64,000 nucleotides of DNA from Sweltsa coloradensis (lineage: Eukaryota > Arthropoda > Insecta > Plecoptera > Chloroperlidae): contig JAMZAV010000100.1 of assembly GCA_024449915.1 (NCBI GenBank), positions 186,001 to 250,000 on the forward strand, read 5' to 3'. A model generated the notes under the pieces. The model ran no database searches. It worked only from the letters and a program-made list of their open reading frames with translations, and was not told where the DNA came from. Shown in pieces: positions 46,851 to 58,372 of the stretch. The position numbers and the translations under genes were made by a program. How positions within the stretch are numbered: the stretch's first letter is position 1; each line of letters begins with the position of its first letter.

Positions 46851-48053
46851 AACTACCACCATCATAATCATCAATGACCAATAATCACCATCGTCATTAT
46901 TAGCAGTCTAAATTAAAAAAGTGCATTTTGTCAGCATTTCTATTCATAAAAATAGAATAATTTTAAGTAACTCCCTTATTAGTATTATGTTGGTATTTTT
47001 CTCCATGGCTGTTCAGATGAATGCTAGAATGGTAATCATCGTCCAGGGATAATATTGTACCGTGTACGTGACACAATTATCAAGAATTGTTCCACGAATT
47101 TGCCACAGCATAATGCACTTACACGCACGTGTATGAAATTCACACAAACGCTCTAATTATTTTGCTCTCCATTTATATTCTAGTTCAATTGAGCTTCAGG
47201 AAATTATTCGCATGTTTGCTGATTGCTGAATGTGTTTAGTTGTCTCGCTGTTGAAATGGCAGTGTGCTTTTGCCTGGCTCCCCTCCCCTGAGAAGATATA
47301 CTCGCAAGCTCCAATAAGAATCATTGCTTGTCTGCAAAAAATATTGATTAAATTGTGTCGCATGGTTCGCTATAACCTCATTATTGGCAATATTCCTTTC
47401 ACCCTTTGACAACTTTGTTATGTAAGTAAATACGATTGTCATTCTATCCAATCCAAAAGTCTGCTTCATAATAATAGAGCAAAATAAAAAAGTTCAACAA
47501 AATTGAAGTACACTAATATGATTACAACAGGAGTATTGCCGGCATGCATGCAACTTGCCTCCACGTCTTAGTAAGCTACATTTGAGTTTTCACTTGACAA
47601 GGATTGACGTAAAAAACAATAAGGTCCAAGTCTGTTGTGGCATCCGAAAAGTTTTCAAAATATTATATAACATAGAAATAGAACAACAACTGTATTCTTT
47701 TAAAAATATACCAAAAGTATTTGGTGTTTCATGCATACTCTCATGATGACGACTTTCATGAATAAATTTGGTAGCACATTATCACAAAATGCATATGATT
47801 TGGATGGCTGTGTTTTTAATTGTTGCCAACACTTAGCTGAGACTAAACATGCTATTGAGGAGTGTACATCCTTGATATTTTCTTCTTCGTTTGTTGGTGT
47901 TTGCAGGTACGGGATAATATTTTTGTCGGCAGAGGCCAAACATCGTATAACACAAGATATTACAGACACAAATTCAAGATTAATCAAGTAATTTACCCAT
48001 GAGCAATGAGCACGTGCTTCCTTTGTTGCGCACATAATGCTATCGCTTCCAGG
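46851..48053. other. No gene seen
   Basis: The 126-codon minus-strand frame at 47700-48080 and its plus-strand overlap are not supported by motifs; neither is called. Confidence 0.4.
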
Positions 48054-48249
48054 GGCATGATTCCTCTGACAATGTCTCACCTAATGAGTGTCTGGCTAGT
48101 AAAGTCTCACCTCCGGGCATGATTCCTCTGACAATGTCTCACCTTGTGAGTGTCTGGCTAGTATAGTCTCACCTCCGGGCATGATTCCTCTGACAATGTC
48201 TCACCTTGTGAGTGTCTGGCTAGTATAGTCTCACCTCCGGGCATGATTC
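48054..48249. repeat. Minisatellite, 62-bp unit, about 3.2 copies
   Basis: GGCATGATTCCTCTGACAAT starts units near 48054, 48116, 48178 and 48240. The second and third units are almost identical. Confidence 0.92.
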
Positions 48250-51200
48250 CCTGTGATCAGGCCATGACACGAGACGAAGAGGAGTCTTACGACCCGTGAA
48301 ATCAAAACGGTCGTTGAAAAAACCAAGTAAATCTTACGGGAATGAGTTTGCCGAGGGCGTGAAAATGAGAAGAGGGGTGGAGGTGGGGGTGGGGGTGGGG
48401 AAGCATCATCCATTGCACGGTGGAATACATCAAGGAAAGACTCAAGAAGAAATAACAAAGACGCACTTTCTCTTCGCTACACTTCAAGTGTTAGCTTGGC
48501 TGGGAGGAATAGGGTGCGATACTGATCAATGTACCCACATAGAAAATCAATATGGCATGTATGAGTGTCCTAGGTTTGCATTTGGCATAGAGGTCCACGA
48601 TAAACTTGGCATATTTCTCCGCGACGCACCGTTGATGTAATCGATAGACATAACAACACGGGGCTATAACCATGAGGTTGGATCAAGTGTTCCTGGAAGC
48701 CATTTTCAACGCTAGGCTGGGCCTATGACAGTCATAAAACGTTGTGAGAATGAATGCAGAATAGAATGGCCGAGTAAATCTACCTGCACGGTGTACCTCG
48801 TCAGGGTCGACTCCTGGAGCCAGTGCCTATGTTGCCCGTGGGAGTAATTATGGTAATGGTGATAGATTCAGCAGGGTTAGGGGTTAGGTGTGTTTCGATC
48901 ATCGTCGAAGCTAGCGCTTTCGTCTAAATCTCTTGAGAACGGTTTGAGCCTTCTTGAAGCCGTAAAGAACGTCGATTTTCTACACCCCGTACGTACATTG
49001 CGATAGGTTTAATCTTTTCGAATTAAACCTTTTATCTTGAATAAGTTTAATAAGAGTTGTGTAAAGTAAAGTCTCGTTGAATGTGTTGTATAATCGAAGG
49101 GTTGGTCCGGGTACGGTGCGCCCGGTCGACAGATGAAGGCCTAGTTGAAATTCAAGCCTCGTCCGCCGTTCCCTTTGCTGACACAGCTACAACCCCCTCC
49201 ACCCCCCGAAACTTCCTCATCATCCAGGCTTAGCAGCTGCGGGCTCGGAGTCGGGCCCATGCCAGGGGATCCGGCAAATTTCCACAACTACGCGCAGAAT
49301 ACAAAATAAGATACCAACCGAAAGAACAGGCGACGTGCACAAGAAGAAAAAGTGCTATTTCGTCGGAACCGGCCGCTGTTTGGAAGATCAAATATACAAG
49401 ATTAGTCGGCGGTTTTAGGGAGAACAAAATAAAAAAATGGAATATCGAAAAAAGAAGTTTTGAGATAGAATAATGGCTAACATTATGACACAAGTTTAAT
49501 CTTTGAGGTGGACCTGAGATAACTTGAAATGAGGGCTGATGCCTCTTTGCCTGGGAGGAAAGTTTTCGAGCTTGGAAGGTTGGTACGAGATTATAAGTTT
49601 ATCGTCCCTGTAAGGAAATCAGCCACCTTTAGAAGCTCTGAACGGCGCTGAATAACAATGCAGTGAAAACAAATTAGCTCTTCCACGAGTGAAATATGCA
49701 TGTCCTTACAACATACTCGCAGTACAGACACCGAATTAAAACGTTCTATAGACCAATGTGGGGACGTTCAGTTTAGAAGCCAATTAGCAAGTAAATACAC
49801 CACTTATGAGATGAAGCGCACTTTATTCTGACTGTGTTTCGACTACACCATAAGTTTGATGTCTTTGCTCTGCCAATCAAATCTTAATGTCATCATACCA
49901 TATTTTCAAAGAAATGGCGTTGTAAAGTTTTATATTTAAGAAGAATGATCCTCGTAAAGGAAAGTGGGTATTAAGCTGAATATTTACCGCCATAAACGCA
50001 GATATGTGGGAAAGGCGGAATGAAGCGACTATATTGCGGATATGATAAAAATAAGACATGTTTTAGATAAGTTTTATTCCATAAGATCTTAAAAACTCTG
50101 CGCGAAAAGGTAAAGCATTCTTATAGCGGCTACAACGGGGAATGGTTCGGTAGATAGGGAATGGTTTACTGTTTATTTCTCGTAGACTGAACTAAATGCA
50201 AGTAAACTCATTTAACCAACTTTGATGACCGTGTGTTAGGGCCAACTCTAGTTTTCCTTACCGATGTGGAGCTCGTGTGGCAGTTATACGCCGAGCTGTG
50301 ATGTGATACCGCCAATAGGTATAGCTTTTTATTAGCTGTTCTGCGCCGTTTACCTTTTAACGAGATGGGTATCACGGCAATATCGCAACGAGAACACGTT
50401 GAAGACAAGTAAAAACTAACGCTGTTCTTTCTATCACGACGCAACACAAGATAAAAGTAGAATTGAACTAACTTCAAATATGAAACGATCGCAATAACGT
50501 AATATATTCAAAACTTAAGACAGGTTTTCCGAGTTCTTTATTCTAATATATCGCCTAATCTACGTAGCATCTAAACTAGCGCCTTATTTCAAATTAATTA
50601 AACATACATTATAAAGTCACTTAATAATATTTTGTTGAGTTGAGTAATACGCACATTATAATAACTTCAGTGATAAATACGCCGGGGCATTTTCCGCCAT
50701 AATTATTTTGGTTGGATGGATGATTTTGTTACTCACAATTTTCTTAATACTCATAAACAATCACCATATTAGATGTTTAATTAGTTTGACATGCAAAATC
50801 ACATCACAAGTGCCTTGTATAATCACTTCGGCACGTGTTACACTACTTACTATGATATGTTAAGTATTTAATTAGTTATTACTTACATCTAATTCCCAAG
50901 ACGTAGGTATTGTAAATGCGTTGATTCGTATTGTAATTAAATAAGAACGATAGAAATAACGATTTTGAAGTGATCTGATTCATTTATCGCCGAATTATTT
51001 CTTATGTAAATAATCAAGTAGTTAAAACGGAACTCCAATAATATCATTTATAATGGTGTTCTATTCATTTGTGTAACTTTTGAACTTTTTCTCTTATTTA
51101 ATGTTTTGCAGAAATGAAATATGCCGGTATCATCCATCACACTTAAGTCATTTGAAGTTAAATATGTGTTAGTCTTTGTGTTGGCTCTAAGTAGCTTCCG

Positions 51201-51503
51201 CCGTTGTGTTGCTAGGAGGAACTTTCATTTGACATCGGTTTATTTTTACAAGCTTCATTCTTATTTCAGAAGTCAGTTGTCTACTTTGTATTATTGAAAA
51301 AAGTATCAGACCATTGATGAAATTTTTCCATCTTCTTTTCAAAGAAATGCCTGGAAATTGTTTGGAAAAATTAAAGTATAACTACTTTTAAATTGTTATT
51401 TCTTGTTATCGGCTTATGTACATCATTGTATAACCGAAATAAGATACAAAGCGAAACCCATAGCAACTACTCTTAAAGGATTACCACAATTTTCAATTTC
51501 CAA
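48250..51503. other. No supported gene; G-rich tract at 48372-48400
   Basis: 48372-48400 has consecutive GGGGGT runs and fits a G-quadruplex pattern. The frame 48296-48640 crosses it. 49130-49260 is GC-richer, but no exon with clear splice sites could be defined. Confidence 0.4.
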
Positions 51504-51570
51504 CCGATGTAGCTCATGCGAGACGCTGAGCTCTGCTTCCGGAGTACACATGCTCGATCCCCACCATCGG
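51504..51570 (+). repeat. tRNA-like sequence with pairing acceptor stem
   Basis: CCGATG at 51504-51509 pairs with CATCGG at 51565-51570. A D stem GCTC/GAGC surrounds a 12-nt loop and a B-box-like TGCTCGATCCCC is at the right place. The anticodon stem does not pair well. This is the best-preserved tRNA-like fold in the window, but probably still a pseudogene. Confidence 0.45.
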
Positions 51571-53035
51571 CAGTCGATCTACGTTTAGCAGTGGTTGATT
51601 CAAGATAACGTCCATATCGTTGGGGGCAACTACGCAATTATTTCGGAGGTACTAAATTATTGGCCGTATGTATTACTGGTTATTTTAAATGAATAGTAAT
51701 GGTAATCAAAGTTAACATGTACTCGTTAGTGGGGAATGAACTCAATTGTACCTTGTTCTCTTTGAAGTTACGTTCACTTATATAATTGAGTGTTTCTTTC
51801 TTTGCGTTTCATTTGTAATAATACCTTCACTTTGAGTTGACATTGAGTTGCAATTAGGGCTCGCTCTTTGAAACCATGGTCAATTTGTTAAATATTAAAA
51901 TTAGCTTGCGTTGATGTTTTTTATCTGGGCACAGCTTGGCGAAGCACGTTAATATAAATTATAGTTTCTAATAAAATATTATTCTCTTCTTTCATTATAT
52001 TTTGCCTCTCTCTCTTTCCAAGAGGAGTATAAATTTAAAAGTTATTATCACTTTTTTAATGGAATATCGATCACATTTGATACTTTTATTTATATTTTCG
52101 ATCATAAAGTTTTGATTAATGTTCTTACAAGGTTGAAACATAAAGAGCTTGCTTCCAGGGGCTCAAATATCAAGAAGTTAATCAATTTTTTTTTTTTAGA
52201 TTTGCGTTATATAATATAAGGATAGGCAACAGCGTACAATAATAGTTCGAGTTTCCTTGGTGTAATTTTACAATTGTAAAATAATACTAGCAAGAGGTAG
52301 CAACGTTCTGCATCGGATTGCAATATTACTTTACTTATTATTGCGAATGCGGAGAAGCCGGGAATTTTTTTGTTGGAACGAGCTGTATGAAGTCTACGAT
52401 ATAAAATCTTACATTTAACCTCTTTGAACACAATCTCATTTTAGCGTTGTTTACAACAAATGATTTGTTACGACCACATGTATAAAATAACATTTGTTAC
52501 TATATATACCTATGGTGGTTAAAAAGAGGTACACAGTGTTGTCAATTTATATAATACAGGGGTAAACGGAAACAGGGATAACATCGCATTTTTTATTCGA
52601 AATAAAGAATTCTGAGGAATTCGACGGTCATAAAATGAAAACAAATGAAAGTAGTATTGAACCCTTTTAACGAAGAAAAAAAACTACTTATTGCTTGAGT
52701 TTATTTCTTGTTCCATCTTGAAACGTTCAAAAATCGAAAAGGGGGTTTAGCTATATTGTATTCTTAACATTGAATCTTGAAAACATGTTGTACGTTAACC
52801 TAAACATTGACTTTGTACACGACACAATGCCGCCTACTAGAAATCAATGGTAATCCAGCGGTCGAAGAAATAGATGAGAGATTCAAAAATACACATTCTG
52901 TTTAACTTATCAAGCTGAATACAACACAAATATGCCTGCCATAAGGAAACAGATTGCCTTCAACCGTAGACTACTATATTATCAAACTTTGCAAACAATT
53001 TAGAGATAATAATATTTTTTAATATTTTCAGTTGT
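51571..53035. other. No gene seen
   Basis: AT-rich, short frames only. Confidence 0.4.
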
Positions 53036-53102
53036 TTAGCTTAAGTGGATCGAGAACTGAAACGACGAATCAGTTGATCATGGTTCGATCCCCAGTCGGA
53101 TC
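53036..53102 (+). repeat. tRNA-like sequence
   Basis: TTTAGCTTAAGTGG resembles an A box and TGGTTCGATCCCC a good B box, about 40 bases apart. Likely a SINE head or tRNA relic. No poly-A tail or terminator T run directly follows. Confidence 0.45.
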
Positions 53103-53200
53103 AAAATGATAAAATATTTACTTTTAATGCATTAACAGCTGTACAAAAAACTATGTCCACATCAAAGGAAAATAAATAAATAAATACGCCAAGCTATGTG

Positions 53201-53740
53201 TAATTTATAGCAAATTTGCATAATATCAACATTTTTTTTTTTTTTTTAGTGATATTTATATGAGCAATGAATTTAAAAAAAAACTCGCGTGAATTATTCG
53301 TTACGTGAATTTGAACTAACAATTCACATTTGAAGTTGATGAAATAATAATGGATTCCATGGATGTGTGCCCATCTGCGTGTGGGCTTATATAACTATAA
53401 TTATAATGAAAATAAATGTTATATGCATTTGAATATGAACCGATTTACAGCAATATTATTCTATATTTATTAATCTACGATATACATTTTAAGACTAAAT
53501 TCATCTATCTAGCCTTTCAAAAGCGAGGAATCAATTATTGCAAAATATTATCCAGTGTCCTTCGACCCGGCACCTCCACCAACAATGCTATTCATATGGA
53601 GTTAAAACATTTCTCACTCTACCCGGCACCTCCACCAATTTGAAACTTTGAAAATACGAAACAAGCAATATTGCTCTTCACTGTTATTAATAGAAGTTGT
53701 TGTTGCATTAATGTATACTAAATAAAATTTGTTCATGATA
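53201..53740 (-). repeat. Repeat K, copy 2, uninterrupted
   Basis: About 540 bp whose reverse complement matches the four pieces of K copy 1 at 28169-30820. It holds two CCCGGCACCTCCACCAA modules (53565-53582 and 53622-53639). It has none of the three Helitron-like insertions, so it serves as an empty-site reference. No coding capacity is seen. Confidence 0.8.
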
Positions 53741-56589
53741 CGTTAGGGCCAAAATGGTGCCAAATCAGACGACTTAATACTTATTATATAATATGATTGT
53801 TTGAAACATTTACATTATGACATTTTTATTGATCGGGTTGTTTTGTAGCGGTGGTATTCAACGATTGATGATATTTTCTGTCGACACTTAAAAGTTTTAT
53901 CATTTACATTATGTTCACACTAGTTCATTCTTCGAAGAGACAGGTAAACCAGGTCCTTCTGCCATCCTGTGCTTACTGCAATGTAAATTTGCTAAATTCA
54001 AACGGTTTTGGAAGAAAGTTTTCGAGACGCTTTGAACTTATTAAATGTTGTAGTCTACATGATCATCATTAATCAGATTACTCTTATTAATTTAATTGAA
54101 TCCGTGCACAGTTATATATTAAAGCCTGCTTAGAAGGTTGCTGTACCAGAATCATGAATTACTAGAAAAACATTGTCAAGTTCAAGTAGAAAATGTACAA
54201 AAAACATGACTAAAAATAAATAATGAACTTTGAGTAGTTATTATTATTAACTACAATTCAGAAATTGTGAAAATGTGAAAATGAAAATGTGAATCCATCA
54301 AAAACATATCAATAAATTAGAATTGTTTATGCAAATAAGTTTACTTGATATTTTTGTTTGAGTAGGCCCGTATTATAAAAACCTGCAGAAGAGAATCATT
54401 CCAATATTGTAGATAGCCAGAGTATTTTTTTAAATTGCAATATTCTAAAAGTTATCTTATCGGCATAAATTGATATATGTGTAATAGCACCTTGGTAAGT
54501 TTGGTATTTTGCAGCCTATTGCTGCAGATAAAACGCAAGTGACACAGCATAGAATGCATTATTGTAAAGTACGTTAAATTAACAGGCAATCTAAATTAGG
54601 TATGGTTTACGCCAGCCATAATTAGTTTAAACATTGATGAGTGTGGACTTTTCGTACCTAATTCTTCATCGAGAGGATTAATTTATATACTTTATTGATT
54701 GTGTCATATAATTTAAAGGGGAAAGCAATTTTAAAAGATTTTAATTTATACTCCAATCCAATGACAATTGTGCAAAGTTTGGAACATCTGTCTGCCGTGC
54801 CAAATGGGTCTTGTCTTAAAAGTTTAACCCATATCTTTGAAGATAAGACATTTAATTTTCCGAGAGGAATTTCTATTCGTTGAATCATTTTGGGGCATTG
54901 TAAATTGGCACGCGCAAAATTCGGTTGCACGATAAGAATCTCATGAACAATGTTCTCCCTTAAACCCAACTTACCCACTGGTTGATTGATGATGCGATCG
55001 GTCAAATAAAGCGACAGGCGAAGGTTATCCTAGTAATCAGTCGTTAACACTGGATGTTTTTCCATAAAATGTAATTTGATCGTATTAATTGAATGGATTT
55101 AACCTTTTCATCGCACATTTCTCGCTGATATTCTTCTTTCGACACATGAACACAGGGTTACTATAAGCTAGTTGATAGGGTTCAAACAGGTTGTTAGTAA
55201 GCAGCTCCAGATGTATTTGCTGAACAGGACAGCTTTGAGCTAGGTCTTCGCCGAAGTCGTGCGTGGTAACTATGTATTCGTGATAAATATTAGTGAATTA
55301 TTTTGAATAACATGTTTTGTTACTTTGACGAGTTAGTTTAACTTAGTCCCCTTACAGAGTCTTAACCAATTTTGATGTTACATAAGATAAGCAGTGGTCA
55401 CACGAACCATTTGGAAAGAAGTGTATTTATTTCAATTGATGTTTTATATTTTATATCATTTAAACAATTATGGAAAAAATATGAATATGCAAATAGTCAT
55501 ATTTCGTATTTTAATAACTGTTTAGATAAAGCTGAGTTTGTTTCATTCGAAACATAAATTTATGTTGTTTGTTTTGATTTTAATAAGGACACAATTTATT
55601 GTTTTATATTTTCAACTACGGTCTGATGCAGTCTGAACGAGCGGGCACTTCGCATCCATAAATTAAGCCCCAGTTAAACGAAATGTTTGAGTAGTGATGA
55701 TTAAAAGTGTCAAACGTTTTGACAAGTCAATAAAAAGCAAAAATAAAATTTATTTTGAAAGTCAGTCAAATTTTCATTTATACAAGCTGAAACTGCATAA
55801 CCGTACGTGCTATAGTGAACAGTGCACACACAAGATCGAATAAAAAACATTCTTTTAGTTGATTTGTTTCTGTGAGTGGATAAAAATGTACCTCCCTTTT
55901 CAACGTTCCAGTATGAACGAACACGAGTACATAGAATATGTGGTTGACAATGGTTTGTGATATTTTCCCGTGGCATATAGAAAAATGTAATAGCTTTTGC
56001 TTGTTATTTCAATGAGTTGAATGAATGACTCACTTGAGTTAACGTGCGAGTTTCAAAACTGGGGGGTTGCATGTTAAAGTATCAACCGTTGACTTACAAA
56101 AATACTCTCGGTTGCACTGGTGCATAAACTAGATCGCAAACGCACAAGCTACACAGAGTAAGTGAAATACTGTTCCTTATCACAATCTTTATGATAGCAC
56201 AGTGGTGAAATCTTCAGCCACTTTGGGTCACAGTAACAGCTTTTGAAAGAATCACGACAAATAGCGCACATTGTACTTTTGTAAATCCGCTATTGAGAGG
56301 AAGTTTTGGTTTTCGTCCAACATTTAAAGATATACGTTATTCTTTTCGTAAATAATTTCTTAGTCTGTTTGTTAAATGTATGTTTTTGATAACGTGTTTT
56401 TATAAATTGGGTGTACCTGTACGATTATCACATTTTAATGTTGTTATAACCTTCTGAGAGTGTCTGTCTATGTAAATTAACAAAATATACGAAATTGTCA
56501 AGGCTTCTTTCTATATGGCTATTATCACACAGCTAAAGCGTTGAAGTGAAGTAAATTTTCCGATAAAATGAATCTATTTAACCATTCAA
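53741..56589. other. No supported gene
   Basis: The 115-codon minus-strand frame at 54658-55005 has a fairly protein-like composition and a GGTAAGT donor-like string near its start, but no recognisable domain. I leave it uncalled. Confidence 0.35.
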
Positions 56590-56730
56590 AGCATTAATTA
56601 ATTAATTAAATTAAAATACTGTCCGTTGTCTTGGCACCTCCACCAGTTTTATAATCTGAAAAGTAAAACCTGTTAGACAAACCATAATATGCACAGTGTG
56701 CTTCACTGGATGTTGCAAGACAATACACTG
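56590..56730 (-). repeat. Diverged fragment of repeat K
   Basis: The module TTGGCACCTCCACCAG (56631-56646) is followed by TCTGAAAAGTAAAACC and GTGCTTCACTG, in the same order as around 53622-53690. About 140 bp are recognisable. Confidence 0.45.
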
Positions 56731-58129
56731 CTCTCTACTTTTAAAGCTATAATAATTGATTGGCTATCATAAAAATAAAAATAATTAAATATTTGACAAA
56801 ATATATTCACGGGGGGATTGATTACTAACAAGTGATATATTTGAATGAAATGAACATAAAAAGTTATATAAAAGAAACTAGTATATAAGAGGTATTAAAT
56901 GTGTAAAAAAATAATTTTGGACATCACGCTCTTCTGTTTTTAAAATATATTGCAGTAATATTTCCTTGGTGTGTCAAATATATTCTCATCTCCATCTATT
57001 AATATTGGCCGGTGGTTTTTCGTACTTATTTTATTTCATTTTATTCTTCATATTATTATTTTGTCGGCAGAAATGGCTATTGGTCATTTTGGTTACATTT
57101 CCTTCTCTTTTTAATTGTTATTAAGTTTTCTTTGTCAAATCCTCAGTTTGAAAAAGATCGAACTTTGACTGCAATATATTAAAATAAGAACAGTGTGAAG
57201 TCCACAAATACTACTTTAAACACAAGAAGTTCCATTATGAATAAGAATTGTGTAGTTTTTGTTTGCCTTGCCTTGGTGAACACGATCTCTTCGCCTGGGG
57301 CCCCAGCTGTTGCCTCGCACCTAAGTACCTTCCAATAGATCATTATCCGGGCTCCGAGCCTCCTCTTCCTGAGCATTGATCACACGACTTATTAATAACT
57401 TAGCGCATCGGAGAAAATTTACCTTGCTGATTTTCTACTACGCAACGTGTTATCGGATAAAGAAACGCATTTTTAATGTGAGATTACTTTCATAGACTGG
57501 TTTGAATCAAAACTCGCCTGTATTTTGTGTATTCAGACTCGAATTCTTCCTTGGACATCTTACCTCTTCATGAAAAATATCACAACCATCACCTCAAATT
57601 TACATCGTTGACAAAATATTGAACACAGAGCCCCAATATTATCATGAAAATAAAACAAACTCCAAAAACGAACGATTAAGAAAATTCTGTTTGTAATACC
57701 TAAACTTATATCAACCTAGACTTCTCACAGGATTTGACAACGCCTTCCCTGGGCACAGTTCTAGATGGTGAGATGGTGCTTGATTGGGTTCAAACTCGTC
57801 TCAGTTAAGAAGGTGTTTTCCAATGGTCTGTCGATCGAATGGAAAAAAGGCATATAATTATGTAATAAACAGAAGATTTGATTTAATACCGTTGTACGAC
57901 GTACTTTAGGAATAAGTGATATTTATGATGTGCTTTGATGATATAACTTTATCTAAGTCCCCGTTTTCACATTATAACTGATAAGATAACATTTTGATTG
58001 AAGTATTTTTTAAATGTTTAGAAAATAATAATATAGATGAGATTCGAAATTAAAAGCGGTATGAGGAGTGTTCAATGCCTATGATAAAAGCCAGAATTTT
58101 AAACTTATCTACCACGCAATTTATCGACA
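56731..58129. other. No gene seen
   Basis: AT-rich, no supported frame. Confidence 0.4.
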
Positions 58130-58372
58130 GTGTAGGCTCAGCGTTAAGCGCGCGACTCTGATTCGGGAGGTCCAGGTTTTAAATCCCGTCGAGACCGGCA
58201 ATCCTGACTGAAGGTTTGTTCCTAGATTTTTCTAGTTGTTAATGTGAATGCAAGGGGGGTCTTAAACAACCCTCGGACATCCCTTCACAATTGTCCTATC
58301 CGCAACATACCTAGTGAGACACCTGAAGAAGGACATGAATTGCACCTGGGCAAACTTCCCACACAAATTATT
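58130..58372 (+). repeat. tRNA-derived SINE, copy S3
   Basis: The tRNA-like head GTAGGCTCAGCGTTAAGCG is followed by a mutated B box (AGGTTTTAAATCCC) and GAGACCGGCAATCCTGAC. Downstream come CTTAAACAACCCTCGGACAT, CACCTGAAGAAGG and CACCTGGGCAAAC. It is the longest of the SINE copies and defines the 3' part of the family. Confidence 0.72.

Noticed and set aside
46626..46884. Frames of poly-L, poly-S and poly-R
   Set aside because: Direct translations of the GAA/TTC microsatellite.
48054..48249. 62-bp repeats considered as a CRISPR array
   Set aside because: Contiguous units without spacers.
48780..48900. Possible further SINE copy
   Set aside because: CGACTCCTGGAG and TGCCCGTGGGAG are only loosely similar to the SINE blocks and not in the right order.
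54658..55005. 115-codon minus-strand frame with a fairly balanced composition and a GGTAAGT donor-like string near its start
   Set aside because: No recognisable domain and no paired acceptor or neighbouring exon. A frame of this length can occur by chance in 64 kb.
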